DNA of 24,650 nt, taken from contig NZ_JAJEPR010000043.1 in the NCBI RefSeq assembly GCF_020686945.1, positions 1 to 24,650 on the forward strand, written 5' to 3'. The first letter of the stretch is position 1. Every line of letters begins with the position of its first letter. A program made the position numbers and the translations under genes. Source of the DNA: Limivivens faecihominis (GTDB lineage: Bacteria > Bacillota > Clostridia > Lachnospirales > Lachnospiraceae). Under the pieces are notes generated by a model that did not search any database, had not been told where the DNA came from, and saw nothing but the letters and a program-made list of their open reading frames with translations. Below, piece by piece: positions 1 to 8,545 of this stretch.

Positions 1-2415
1 TCCCTGGCGGAAAAAAGAAACCGTCAGGAAAGAAGAAACAAAAAAAGCAGAAAAGAAAGAGAACAGGAAAAGCGTAGGAAGAAGCAGGAACGGGATCGTA
101 GGAAACAGAAAAACATTCCTACAACTGCACAGCAGAGTATTCCGTATATTCGGATGCTGCAGGATGGTATCTGCCAGGTGACAAAGACCTTTTTCTCTAA
201 GACAATTCAGTTTTATGACATCAATTATCAGCTGGCTTTAAATGAGGATAAGACCACGATATTTGAGAATTACTGTGATTTTTTAAATTACTTTGATTCT
301 TCCATCAGTGTGCAGCTGTCCTTTATCAATCAGCAGGTGGATGTGGCTGAATTTGAGAAAAGTATTGATATTCCGGATCAGAACGATGACTTCAATGCCA
401 TTCGTGAGGAGTACCGGACCATGTTAAAAAATCAGCTTTCCAAGGGAAACAATGGTCTGGTGAAAACCAAGTATATCACTTTTGGAATCGAAGCAGAAAG
501 CCTGAAGGTGGCAAGACCAAGGCTTGAAAGGATTGAAGCCGATATCCTGAACAACTTTAAAGTTCTGGGAGCACAGGCACATTCCTTAAATGGTCTGGAG
601 CGACTGGAGATTCTGTATCATGTGTTCAACCAGGATCGGATTGAACCATTTAAGTTCCAGTACAAGATGCTGCCGGAAACAGGATTAAAGACCAAAGACT
701 TTATTGCACCAACTTCCTTTAACTTTTCCAAGAATCAGACATTTCTGATGGGAAAGACTATGGGAAGCGTGAGTTATCTGCAGATCCTGGCACCGGAACT
801 TACAGACCGGATGCTTGCAGATTTCCTGGATGTGGATGACAGCATCAATGTCAATATTCATATCCAGTCCATTGACCAGAGTTCTGCGATCAAGATGATC
901 AAGAGCAAGATTTCAGATTTGGATAAGATGAAGATTGAAGAGCAGAAGCGGGCGGTACGTTCCGGGTATGACATGGATGTGCTTCCATCGGATCTTGTGA
1001 CCTACGGGGAAGAAGCAAAGAATCTGCTGGAAGATTTACAGTCCAGAAATGAGCGTATGTTTCTTGTGACAGTGTTGGTGATGAATACCGCAAAGAAGCG
1101 TCAGAAGCTGGATAACAATATCTTCCAGGTACAGGGTATCGCACAAAAATACAACTGTTCCTTAAAACAGCTGGACTATCAGCAGGAAGCAGCATTGATG
1201 TCCTGTATTCCACTGGGAGTCAATCGAATTGAGATTCAGAGAGGGCTTACCACATCGGCAACAGCGATCTTTGTGCCATTTACGACACAGGAACTGTTCC
1301 AGGAAGGGGAAGCTCTTTATTATGGATTGAATGCATTATCCAACAACATGATTATGGTTGACCGGAAGCGTCTGAAGAACCCGAATGGACTGATTTTTGG
1401 TACACCTGGTTCCGGTAAATCCTTCTCAGCAAAAAGAGAAATTACGAACTGTTTCCTGATTACGGAGGACGATATTATTATTTGTGATCCAGAAGCCGAG
1501 TATTATCCACTGGTGCAGGCACTGCACGGACAGGTCATCCGGATTTCACCGGTATCAGACCAGTATATCAATCCGATGGATCTGAACCTGAATTATTCAG
1601 AGGAAGATAATCCGCTGTCCTTAAAGGCAGATTTTATTCTGTCCCTGTGTGAACTGATTGTCGGTGGAAAGAATGGACTGGAACCGGTAGAAAAGACGAT
1701 CATTGACCGTTGTGTGCGGCTGGTCTATCAGGAATATCTCGCTGATCCGGTGCCAGAGAAGATGCCGATACTGGAGGATTTATATAATCTGTTGCGGAAA
1801 CAGGAAGAGCCGGAAGCACAGCGTCTGGCAACTTCATTGGAGATTTACGTTACAGGTTCCCTAAATGTATTTAATCATCGCACAAATGTGGACATCAACA
1901 ACCGTATCGTATGTTTTGATATCAAGGAGCTTGGAAAACAGCTGAAGAAGATCGGGATGCTGATTGTGCAGGACCAGGTATGGAACCGAGTGACGATCAA
2001 CCGTTCCGCTCATAAATCCACCCGTTACTATGTGGATGAATTCCATCTTCTCTTAAAAGAAGAACAGACAGCAGCCTACAGCGTGGAAATCTGGAAGCGA
2101 TTCCGTAAATGGGGCGGTATTCCGACAGGAATTACCCAGAACATTAAGGATCTTTTAGCTTCCAGGGAAATCGAGAATATTTTTGAAAACTCTGATTTTA
2201 TCTATATGCTCAACCAGGCATCCGGTGACAGGCAGATTCTGGCTAAACAGTTGAATATTTCACCAACCCAGCTGTCTTATGTAACCAACAGTAATGAGGG
2301 TGAAGGACTTCTGTTCTATGGAAATGTGATTATTCCGTTTGTAGACAGATTCCCGAAGAATTCCCTTTATAAGATTATGACAACCCGCCCGGAGGAAACA
2401 GCCGAAGCAGGGTAA
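1..2415 (+). CDS. VirB4/TraE-type conjugative transfer ATPase, 5' partial
   Basis: This is the cytoplasmic ATPase that energises the mating channel of Gram-positive type IV secretion systems. The frame is open from base 1. The first ATG (154) is internal: the residues before it form a very basic N-terminus rich in Lys, Arg and Glu followed by IPTTAQQSIPYIRM, which continues the VirB4 homology, so the true start is upstream of the window. Walker A is GTPGSGKS (codons from 1399; residues 416-423 counted from ATG 154), and Walker B is YYVDEF with Asp at 2035 and Glu at 2038. The C-terminal part, with TGITQNIKDLLAS and the FIYMLNQ region, matches the RecA-like ATPase core. A ribosome site for the next gene begins 4 bases after the stop, in line with an operon. 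No frameshift is seen. Confidence in the family is high. Confidence 0.93.
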   Translation, partial: SLAEKRNRQERRNKKSRKEREQEKRRKKQERDRRKQKNIPTTAQQSIPYIRMLQDGICQVTKTFFSKTIQFYDINYQLALNEDKTTIFENYCDFLNYFDSSISVQLSFINQQVDVAEFEKSIDIPDQNDDFNAIREEYRTMLKNQLSKGNNGLVKTKYITFGIEAESLKVARPRLERIEADILNNFKVLGAQAHSLNGLERLEILYHVFNQDRIEPFKFQYKMLPETGLKTKDFIAPTSFNFSKNQTFLMGKTMGSVSYLQILAPELTDRMLADFLDVDDSINVNIHIQSIDQSSAIKMIKSKISDLDKMKIEEQKRAVRSGYDMDVLPSDLVTYGEEAKNLLEDLQSRNERMFLVTVLVMNTAKKRQKLDNNIFQVQGIAQKYNCSLKQLDYQQEAALMSCIPLGVNRIEIQRGLTTSATAIFVPFTTQELFQEGEALYYGLNALSNNMIMVDRKRLKNPNGLIFGTPGSGKSFSAKREITNCFLITEDDIIICDPEAEYYPLVQALHGQVIRISPVSDQYINPMDLNLNYSEEDNPLSLKADFILSLCELIVGGKNGLEPVEKTIIDRCVRLVYQEYLADPVPEKMPILEDLYNLLRKQEEPEAQRLATSLEIYVTGSLNVFNHRTNVDINNRIVCFDIKELGKQLKKIGMLIVQDQVWNRVTINRSAHKSTRYYVDEFHLLLKEEQTAAYSVEIWKRFRKWGGIPTGITQNIKDLLASREIENIFENSDFIYMLNQASGDRQILAKQLNISPTQLSYVTNSNEGEGLLFYGNVIIPFVDRFPKNSLYKIMTTRPEETAEAG

Positions 2416-2433
2416 TACAGGAGGAGTAAAACA

Positions 2434-2544
2434 ATGTTACAGGTAATTTCATATGGATTGACATTTTGTGGCGGTGCTGTATTTGGCATCGCTTTTCTTT
2501 GTTTATTACAGGCAGGCAAAGGATATCCAAAGAAGGAGGAGTAA
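2434..2544 (+). CDS. DUF3789-like single-pass membrane mini-protein (36 aa)
   Basis: ATG at 2434 follows a strong ribosome site, AGGAGGAG at 2419-2426, with a 7-base gap. The product is 36 residues: a short start (MLQVISYG), one hydrophobic segment (about residues 8-26, with GGAVFGIAFLCLL) and a charged tail ending KKEE. Small proteins of this shape, annotated DUF3789, commonly sit between the VirB4 ATPase and the NlpC/P60 hydrolase in Tn1549-like elements. The role is unknown; a small membrane subunit of the channel is an inference. The next gene's ribosome site lies within the last codons of this one, so the two are probably translated together. Confidence 0.75.
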   Translation: MLQVISYGLTFCGGAVFGIAFLCLLQAGKGYPKKEE

Positions 2545-2547
2545 GCA

Positions 2548-5361
2548 GTGGCAGAACAGAGAATGAAAGTCAGGGATAAGAAAGTTCATAAAATGACCAG
2601 GGATGGTCTGGTGGAAGAAAACCTGACAGATAAATCTTCTGTTCGTGTCAGTAACCGTGCAAGCGATGTGCAGATGGGAAGAAAACAGGGAGAAAAAGAA
2701 GTAAGCCTTGTGGATAAGTCTCCCCGACAGCCAGAACAGCGTGGGAAAGTCCGACCATCTGTGCAGAAATCTAGGGATGCACCGGCACTGATGCGGACAG
2801 AGAAGCAGAGTGAGGACTTCGGACAGAGCAGAAAGCAGCATAACCGGAAAAGGATTCGTGCAGAAGCTGAAAAAGAATCCAGAATGTCAGAGACTTCCAA
2901 AGAGAGTTCATCTGGCAGATTGAGAGAAAAGAAAGCTGATCTTTCAGAATCCAGAGGGGATAGCCGGAGAAAGCAGACCGGCGGCAGTAAGAAACCAAAG
3001 CAGAAACAGCATCTGAAATTTGCTTATGAGGAAACTGGTGCTTCTGTGAAAAATGACAGGGAAACAGATAAGCTGAACCAGATGGATGCGGATGGCGTGA
3101 ATTTCCGTCATCAGAAGCAGAAGGAACAAGCCAGAAAGTTTTCTTATGAGGAAGCTAAAAAGAAAACAGAAGCGAAGAACCACTCGAAAAAGGCACAGGT
3201 CTATCATGCACAGGATGGAGAGAACTCTGGTAAGAAAAAATCCCGACTGAAATTTGGCGAAGAGGAATCTGTGAAAACAGAAAAAACTTCTGTTGTCAAG
3301 AAAGCAGGAAGTGCAGCTTCCGCAGCATTGCACCGTGAGATCAGCAAAAATGAAGACGATAATGCGGCGGTAGAAGGTGCCCATAAGTTAGAAGAAAGCG
3401 GCGAAGGTGTTTACCGGCTTGAAAAGAGAAGTGCCAGACGCAGGAAACGGAGGGCATCCAGAAAAAGAAGCAGACTTGAAAGACAGGAAGAGAAACAGAC
3501 ACAGGCGGCAGCCCGTCAGGAGCAGAAGAAACTGAAAAAACAGATTCAGAAGCAACAGATCAAACGGGATTATGCCAAAGCGAAGCGAAGTGAACAGACA
3601 GTAGGAACAGCTGCAAAAGGTACGATTGATTATATCAAGAAGATTGGCGGCAAAGTCACCAACTTCTTTAAAGAAAATCGGAAGGTGTATATCAGTGTAG
3701 CAGTTCTGATCGGATTGATGTTTCTGATCATAACGAATGTCACGTCATGCTCTGCAGTGTTTTTACAAAATGTGATCACCTATACAGGAACCAGTTATCT
3801 GTCATCGGATCAGGCAATCCGGGAAGCGGAACTGTATTACACACAGCTGGAAGCTAATCTGCAGGAGCGGATCAACAACATGGAATCTGAAGAACCAGGA
3901 CATGATGAGTACCGTTATGATATCGGTCCGATAGAGCATGATCCGTTTATCCTGATCAGTTATCTGTCTGCAAAATATGAGGAGTTTACCTTTGAGCAGG
4001 TGAAGCCGGAGCTGGATGCCTTGTTTGCAGAGCAATATCATCTGACTACTGAAGCAGTCAATGAGACTGTAACGGAGACAGCAACAGTAAGAGTTGGAGA
4101 ATCTTTGGGACAGGTTGTGACCAGTGGATATTGTAACTGTCCAATCTGTTGTGGTATTTGGAGCGGAGGACCGACTGCCAGTGGAGCATATCCAACTGCC
4201 AATCATACCTTAGCGGTAGATGCTTCCAATCCGTTTGTTCCAATGGGAACAAAGGTAGTTATGAATGGTGTCGAATATACCGTAGAAGATACCGGAGCTT
4301 TCGCAAGATACGGTGTACAATTTGATGTCTATTATGACAGTCATGCGGCAGCATCTGCACATGGACATCAGACCTGGGAATGTTATCTTGCAGATGATAA
4401 CGGAAGCAATGAAGTCGAAGTGACCAGAACCAGAGATGTGGACACGCTGAATGTAACATTGACCAGTGGAAACCTGATGTCAATCTGTCAGGACAGGTTG
4501 GGATTCTTCCAGAAAGAACTGTTCAGTGCTTATAACGATACGAAAGGTAATTTACAGATGTTTGCGACACCAGTTGATTTTAACTGGTATTCCAGTGTGA
4601 CCAGCTATTATGGATATCGGATTCATCCAATTTCAGGAGCAAATCAGTTACACAATGGTATGGATATCGGAGTACCGGAAGGGACAAAAGTGATGGCAGG
4701 GCTGACCGGAACGGTTACAACTTCTGCTTATAACGACAGCTATGGCAATTATGTTGTAATCAAGGACAGTAAAGGCTATGAACTGCGGTATGCACATTTA
4801 AGCAGCCGGAGTGTATCTGCAGGTGCATCTGTCACGAAAGGTGATGTGATAGGTCTTGTAGGAAATACTGGAAATTCTACAGGAAGCCATCTTCACATTG
4901 AACTTTTGAAAAATGGAGAGCGGTTGAACCCGATCTTTTATCTGGAAACAGGAGAAGGGGCAGGCTTTGGCGGTAATGAATATACCAGTGAAGCAGCGCA
5001 ACGTTTACTGGAAGAGGCTGCAAAATATCTTGGAACACCGTATGTGTGGGGCGGATACTCTCCTAGCGGATTTGACTGTTCCGGATTTGTAAGTTATTGC
5101 CTGGTTCATTCAGGGGTTAGAAACACCGGAAGACTGACGGCACAGGGATTGTACAACATTTGTACACCTGTATCACAGTCAGATGCACAGCCAGGAGACC
5201 TGATCTTCTTTACCGGAACCTACGATGCAGGAGAACCAGTAACGCATATTGGAATCTATGTGGGCAATGGTCAGATGATCCATTGTGGGCATCCGGTTCA
5301 GTACACGTCCATCAACTCTCCATACTGGCAGAGCCATTTCTATGGATTCGGGCGATGGTAA
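2548..5361 (+). CDS. Membrane-anchored peptidoglycan hydrolase of the conjugation machine (3D + M23 + NlpC/P60)
   Basis: This protein probably opens the cell wall for the mating channel. It starts with GTG at 2548 behind AAGGAGGAG (2532-2540). The 937 residues comprise a long, highly charged cytoplasmic region (about 1-375), a transmembrane helix (about 380-402, VYISVAVLIGLMFLIITNV) and an outer part. The outer part has a 3D-like domain beginning near G527 (GYCNCPICCG, later VEDTGAF), an M23 metallopeptidase domain with HNGMD (H702, D706) and HLH (H781-H783), and a C-terminal NlpC/P60 domain with DCSGF (C844), H900 and H912 as the expected Cys-His-His set. All catalytic residues looked for are present. 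Tn916 Orf14 has an analogous role with fewer domains. The cytoplasmic part repeats a KF-x-(Y)EE motif three times (see findings). Confidence 0.9.
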   Translation: MAEQRMKVRDKKVHKMTRDGLVEENLTDKSSVRVSNRASDVQMGRKQGEKEVSLVDKSPRQPEQRGKVRPSVQKSRDAPALMRTEKQSEDFGQSRKQHNRKRIRAEAEKESRMSETSKESSSGRLREKKADLSESRGDSRRKQTGGSKKPKQKQHLKFAYEETGASVKNDRETDKLNQMDADGVNFRHQKQKEQARKFSYEEAKKKTEAKNHSKKAQVYHAQDGENSGKKKSRLKFGEEESVKTEKTSVVKKAGSAASAALHREISKNEDDNAAVEGAHKLEESGEGVYRLEKRSARRRKRRASRKRSRLERQEEKQTQAAARQEQKKLKKQIQKQQIKRDYAKAKRSEQTVGTAAKGTIDYIKKIGGKVTNFFKENRKVYISVAVLIGLMFLIITNVTSCSAVFLQNVITYTGTSYLSSDQAIREAELYYTQLEANLQERINNMESEEPGHDEYRYDIGPIEHDPFILISYLSAKYEEFTFEQVKPELDALFAEQYHLTTEAVNETVTETATVRVGESLGQVVTSGYCNCPICCGIWSGGPTASGAYPTANHTLAVDASNPFVPMGTKVVMNGVEYTVEDTGAFARYGVQFDVYYDSHAAASAHGHQTWECYLADDNGSNEVEVTRTRDVDTLNVTLTSGNLMSICQDRLGFFQKELFSAYNDTKGNLQMFATPVDFNWYSSVTSYYGYRIHPISGANQLHNGMDIGVPEGTKVMAGLTGTVTTSAYNDSYGNYVVIKDSKGYELRYAHLSSRSVSAGASVTKGDVIGLVGNTGNSTGSHLHIELLKNGERLNPIFYLETGEGAGFGGNEYTSEAAQRLLEEAAKYLGTPYVWGGYSPSGFDCSGFVSYCLVHSGVRNTGRLTAQGLYNICTPVSQSDAQPGDLIFFTGTYDAGEPVTHIGIYVGNGQMIHCGHPVQYTSINSPYWQSHFYGFGRW

Positions 5362-5401
5362 GGAAAAGGGCGGTATAACAGCCGTCCGGAAAGGAAAAGA
5401 G

Positions 5402-5701
5402 ATGAAAAGTCTTGAAAAAGCAACGGCAGATTATGAGAAAGCCAAGGAAAAAATGGAAGCATCCAAAGCCAGATATGAAGCAGATTTAAAGCGGTTCAAG
5501 GCTGCGGAGATTGCAAAAACAGAAGCGGAAAATCTGGAAATTGTAAGAATTATCCGTGCAATGGATATGAGCATTCCGGAATTGGAAGCTTTCAAAAAGA
5601 GAATGAAAAATGAGTTGCCCGGCAGGGTAGAAATACAGAAGGAGGAAACAAAAGCCGATGATGAATCTGGAAAAAATGAAACAGAAGAGAACAACTACTA
5701 A
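5402..5701 (+). CDS. DUF4315 family small coiled-coil protein
   Basis: The 99-residue product starts MKSLEKATADYEKAKEKM. The frame is open further upstream, but those codons overlap the hydrolase gene and read as non-native sequence. ATG 5402 has AAGGA (5391-5395) 6 bases ahead and gives the usual DUF4315 length. Residues 1-55 form a charged helix of coiled-coil type. The conserved block IVRIIRAMDMSIPELEAFK lies in the middle and the tail is acidic. DUF4315 genes typically lie between the NlpC/P60 and DUF4366 genes in Tn1549-like conjugation modules. The function is not known. Its last 44 bases overlap the next gene in another frame, which points to coupled translation. Confidence 0.8.
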   Translation: MKSLEKATADYEKAKEKMEASKARYEADLKRFKAAEIAKTEAENLEIVRIIRAMDMSIPELEAFKKRMKNELPGRVEIQKEETKADDESGKNETEENNY

Positions 5702-7085
5702 AAGCAGGGTGAAAAAGAGTCTGCTTGCAGCAACGACATTTCTTTGCCTGACAACACCTTTGCTCCAGACACAGACTGCTTATGCAGCTGAGAATACCAC
5801 ATCTGCAATCACGATTGAGAAACCAGATGGCTGGAAACAGGGCGAAACAAGCATTGCTGTTACGGTAGATGCCAGTCATATGCCTGAAGGTTTCTCAATA
5901 GCAAAGATTGAAGTAAAAGCAGGAAAAGATGGAAGCTGGCAGGATGTAACCGGAAGCGGAAGTATCACGATCACAGGAAATCAGACAGTGTATGTGCGTG
6001 TGACAGATGGTGAGGGGAAGGTCTATGAGCAGAATCGCTCTATTAAGTGTTATGACACGGAAAAGCCGACACTTTCTGCATCACTGACAGATGGTGTGCT
6101 GACGATTCAGGGAAATGATACCGTTTCCGGTATTGCTTCTGTGACAGTTAATGGCACCACTTATACAGACTTGAAGGATGGAATGTTGAAAGTGCAACTG
6201 ACACAGAAAGATTTTACAACAAAACAGATTGAAATCACGGTAACGGATGGTGCCGGAAATACTTCTGAGAAGTATGTACTGCAGAATCCTTATTATGAAT
6301 GGGCAAAGAAGCAGGCAGAGAAACAGAAAACCTCCAGTGACAGCAATGGTGCAATGGCAACTACGACCAGTGTAGATGCAACGGGGCCTGAAAAAACAAC
6401 GACTTCTCCGCTTCCGCAGGATGCACAAGCTTCTGAGCCGACAGATGCAAAAGGAACCGTGGATGATCGGACAGTGACAGGTATTGAGGAACAGCTTAAT
6501 AAAGAAGGCGAGACAGCAGATTCTGTTACTAAAACAGCTACGGAAGGCACAAAAGAGTTTTATACCATTTCAACTAAGAGTGGTAAGATTTTTTATCTGA
6601 TCATCGACAATTCAAAATCTCAGGATAATGTGTATTTCCTTACAGAAGTCAGCGAGAAAGATCTGATGAACTTCACACTTTCTGATTCCGTGACACTTCC
6701 GGAAGTAGATACTGTTTATGCAGAACCAGAGAAACAGGCTGAAGACGAAAAGCCGGAAACGACAGAGACAGATGAGAAAGATAAGGTAGAGGATGAAATC
6801 CAGATGCCAGAAGATGAAAGTTCAATTGGAACGTATCTTTTGATTGCACTGGTTGCAGTCGGAGCTGTGGCAGGAGGATATTACTTCAAAGTCTATAAAC
6901 CAAAGCATGAATATGATGACGAGGATGAGATGGAAGAGGATGAAGATGAATCCGAAGATTCAGAATCTGAAAAGCGGGAAGTAGACGATGCAGATGAGCA
7001 GGAAGAAAGTATAGAACCGGAAATCCTGAGAGATGAAGATTTCAATGATAATGTGCTGGAAGATGAAGAAGAGGAGCAGGAGTAA
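5658..7085 (+). CDS. DUF4366 family secreted, membrane-anchored conjugation protein
   Basis: The product is 475 residues. A signal peptide spans about 1-43, with a basic start (MKQKRTTTKSRVKKS), a hydrophobic core and an AYA-A cleavage-like site. It is followed by Ig-like or Big-type extracellular repeats (about 45-215) with repeated TVTDGAGN or VTDGEGK segments, and a low-complexity Thr/Ser/Glu stretch. The conserved DUF4366 block KEFYTISTKSGKIFYLIID comes next, then a transmembrane helix near 391-412 and a very acidic cytoplasmic tail. ATG 5658 or 5661 can be used; AAGGAGGA (5639-5646) lies 11-14 bases upstream, slightly far. The gene overlaps DUF4315 by 44 bases and its stop directly abuts the topB start. 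The family is a known neighbour of topB in these elements, and its role is unknown. Confidence 0.82.
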   Translation: MMNLEKMKQKRTTTKSRVKKSLLAATTFLCLTTPLLQTQTAYAAENTTSAITIEKPDGWKQGETSIAVTVDASHMPEGFSIAKIEVKAGKDGSWQDVTGSGSITITGNQTVYVRVTDGEGKVYEQNRSIKCYDTEKPTLSASLTDGVLTIQGNDTVSGIASVTVNGTTYTDLKDGMLKVQLTQKDFTTKQIEITVTDGAGNTSEKYVLQNPYYEWAKKQAEKQKTSSDSNGAMATTTSVDATGPEKTTTSPLPQDAQASEPTDAKGTVDDRTVTGIEEQLNKEGETADSVTKTATEGTKEFYTISTKSGKIFYLIIDNSKSQDNVYFLTEVSEKDLMNFTLSDSVTLPEVDTVYAEPEKQAEDEKPETTETDEKDKVEDEIQMPEDESSIGTYLLIALVAVGAVAGGYYFKVYKPKHEYDDEDEMEEDEDESEDSESEKREVDDADEQEESIEPEILRDEDFNDNVLEDEEEEQE

Positions 7086-8487
7086 ATGAAATTAGTGATT
7101 GCAGAAAAGCCATCGGTTGCGATGGCGCTGGCTTCCGTGCTTGGAGCCAGAACAAGAAAAGATGGCTACGTGGAGGGAAACGGTTATATCGTTTCCTGGT
7201 GCGTAGGACATCTGGTTGGATTATGTGATGCATCGGAATACGATGAAAAATATAAAAAATGGAGATATGATGATCTGCCGATTGTGCCGGAATGCTGGAA
7301 ACACAGGGTATTGGAAGGTACGAAAAAGCAGTTTGGAATCTTGAAAAAACTGATGCGAGATTCCGAAGTAGATGAAGTAATCTGTGCTACAGATGCCGGG
7401 CGGGAAGGAGAACTAATCTTCCGTCTGGTGTATGAGCAGGCAGGATGCAAAAAGCCGATGAAGCGGCTATGGATCTCTTCCATGGAGGAACAGGCAATTA
7501 AAGATGGATTTGCGTCATTAAAAGACGGTTCGTGTTATGACAGTCTCTATCAGTCAGCACTTTGCAGGGCAAAGGCAGACTGGCTGGTGGGAATCAATGC
7601 GAGCCGTCTTTTTTCCGTTCTGTATAACCAGAATCTAAAAGTTGGAAGAGTGCAGACACCGACACTTGCCATGATCGTGGATCGAAATCAGAAGATTAAG
7701 GAATTTACCAAAGAAAAATATTATATGGCTCATATCAAGTTTGACGAGATGGATGCGGTCACAGAGCATTTTCAGAAAAAAGAAGATGCAGATAAAGTGG
7801 CTGCGGACTGTATGGAGCGTATGTGCGAAGTGGAGAAGGATGATGTGAAAGAGAAAACGGTCCGCTCTCCGAAACTTTATGATCTGACCACTCTGCAGAG
7901 GGAAGCAAACAGAATGTTTGGCTATACCGCACAGCAGACATTGGATGCCGTGCAGGAGATGTATGAGCATAAGCTTGTCACCTATCCGAGAACAGATAGC
8001 CAGTATTTGACAGATGAGATGGGAGAAAGCACTGAAACACTGATTCTGATGTTACTTGGGAAAATGCCTTATGTTGAAGGTCTGAAATATCAACCAGATG
8101 TGAGTAAGGTATTAAATTCAAAGAAAGTATCCGATCACCATGCGATTATCCCAACCATGGAAGTAGCCAAAGCAGATATTGGTGAACTGAAAGAACGAAA
8201 CCGCAAGATTTTGTATCTGATCAGTGCCAGGGTACTGACAGCAACTGCGGATCCTTATATTTATGAGAGCCATAAATGTCAGATTACCTGTAATTATCAT
8301 ACGTTTTATTTCACAGCAAAGAAAACAAAGCAGGAAGGATTCAAGGCAATCGAAAATAAATTAAAACAGTTCTTTGGAGTAAAGATTGAGAAAGAAGAGC
8401 AGGAGCTGGATATTTGGGCAGGCAAGCATTATGGTCCCTGTGATTCTTTTGTATCGGAGCATTTTACACAGCCACCGAAACAGTACA

Positions 8488-8491
8488 CAGA
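8488..8491. other. Left attachment site core (attL), CAGA
   Basis: The last topB bases and the first element bases share CAGA with the right junction. The GA at 8490-8491 is the likely two-base crossover core, by analogy with TnpX/TndX elements. The exact cut within the four bases cannot be told from one copy. Confidence 0.8.
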
Positions 8492-8496
8492 TGTGA

Positions 8497-8502
8497 TATT
8501 TT
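8497..8502 (+). promoter_or_regulatory. -10 half (TATTTT, with TGA extension) of a split recombinase promoter
   Basis: TATTTT is preceded by TGA at 8494-8496 (extended -10 form) and lies 43 bases before the recombinase ATG. In the integrated state the -35 position (8474-8479, ACCGAA in topB) has no match to TTGACA. In the circular form the right-end TTGACA (18985-18990) would sit exactly 17 bp upstream. Confidence 0.65.
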
Positions 8503-8545
8503 GTGAGCGTAAGGAGTGGATAGGAATTGAAGAAAGGAGTTCAGC

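Noticed and set aside
899..2046. Reverse-strand open frames within the VirB4 gene
   Set aside because: They lie wholly inside a clear VirB4 frame, have no ribosome sites and read as Cys/Ser/Leu-rich shadow sequence. The same applies to reverse frames across the hydrolase, topB, recombinase, mob and surface-protein genes.
5160..5378. Short + strand frame overlapping the end of the hydrolase gene
   Set aside because: It is an out-of-frame shadow of the NlpC/P60 domain, whose catalytic residues are intact in the main frame.
5285..5401. Upstream extension of the DUF4315 gene
   Set aside because: It overlaps the hydrolase in another frame, and ATG 5402 with its ribosome site gives the normal family length.
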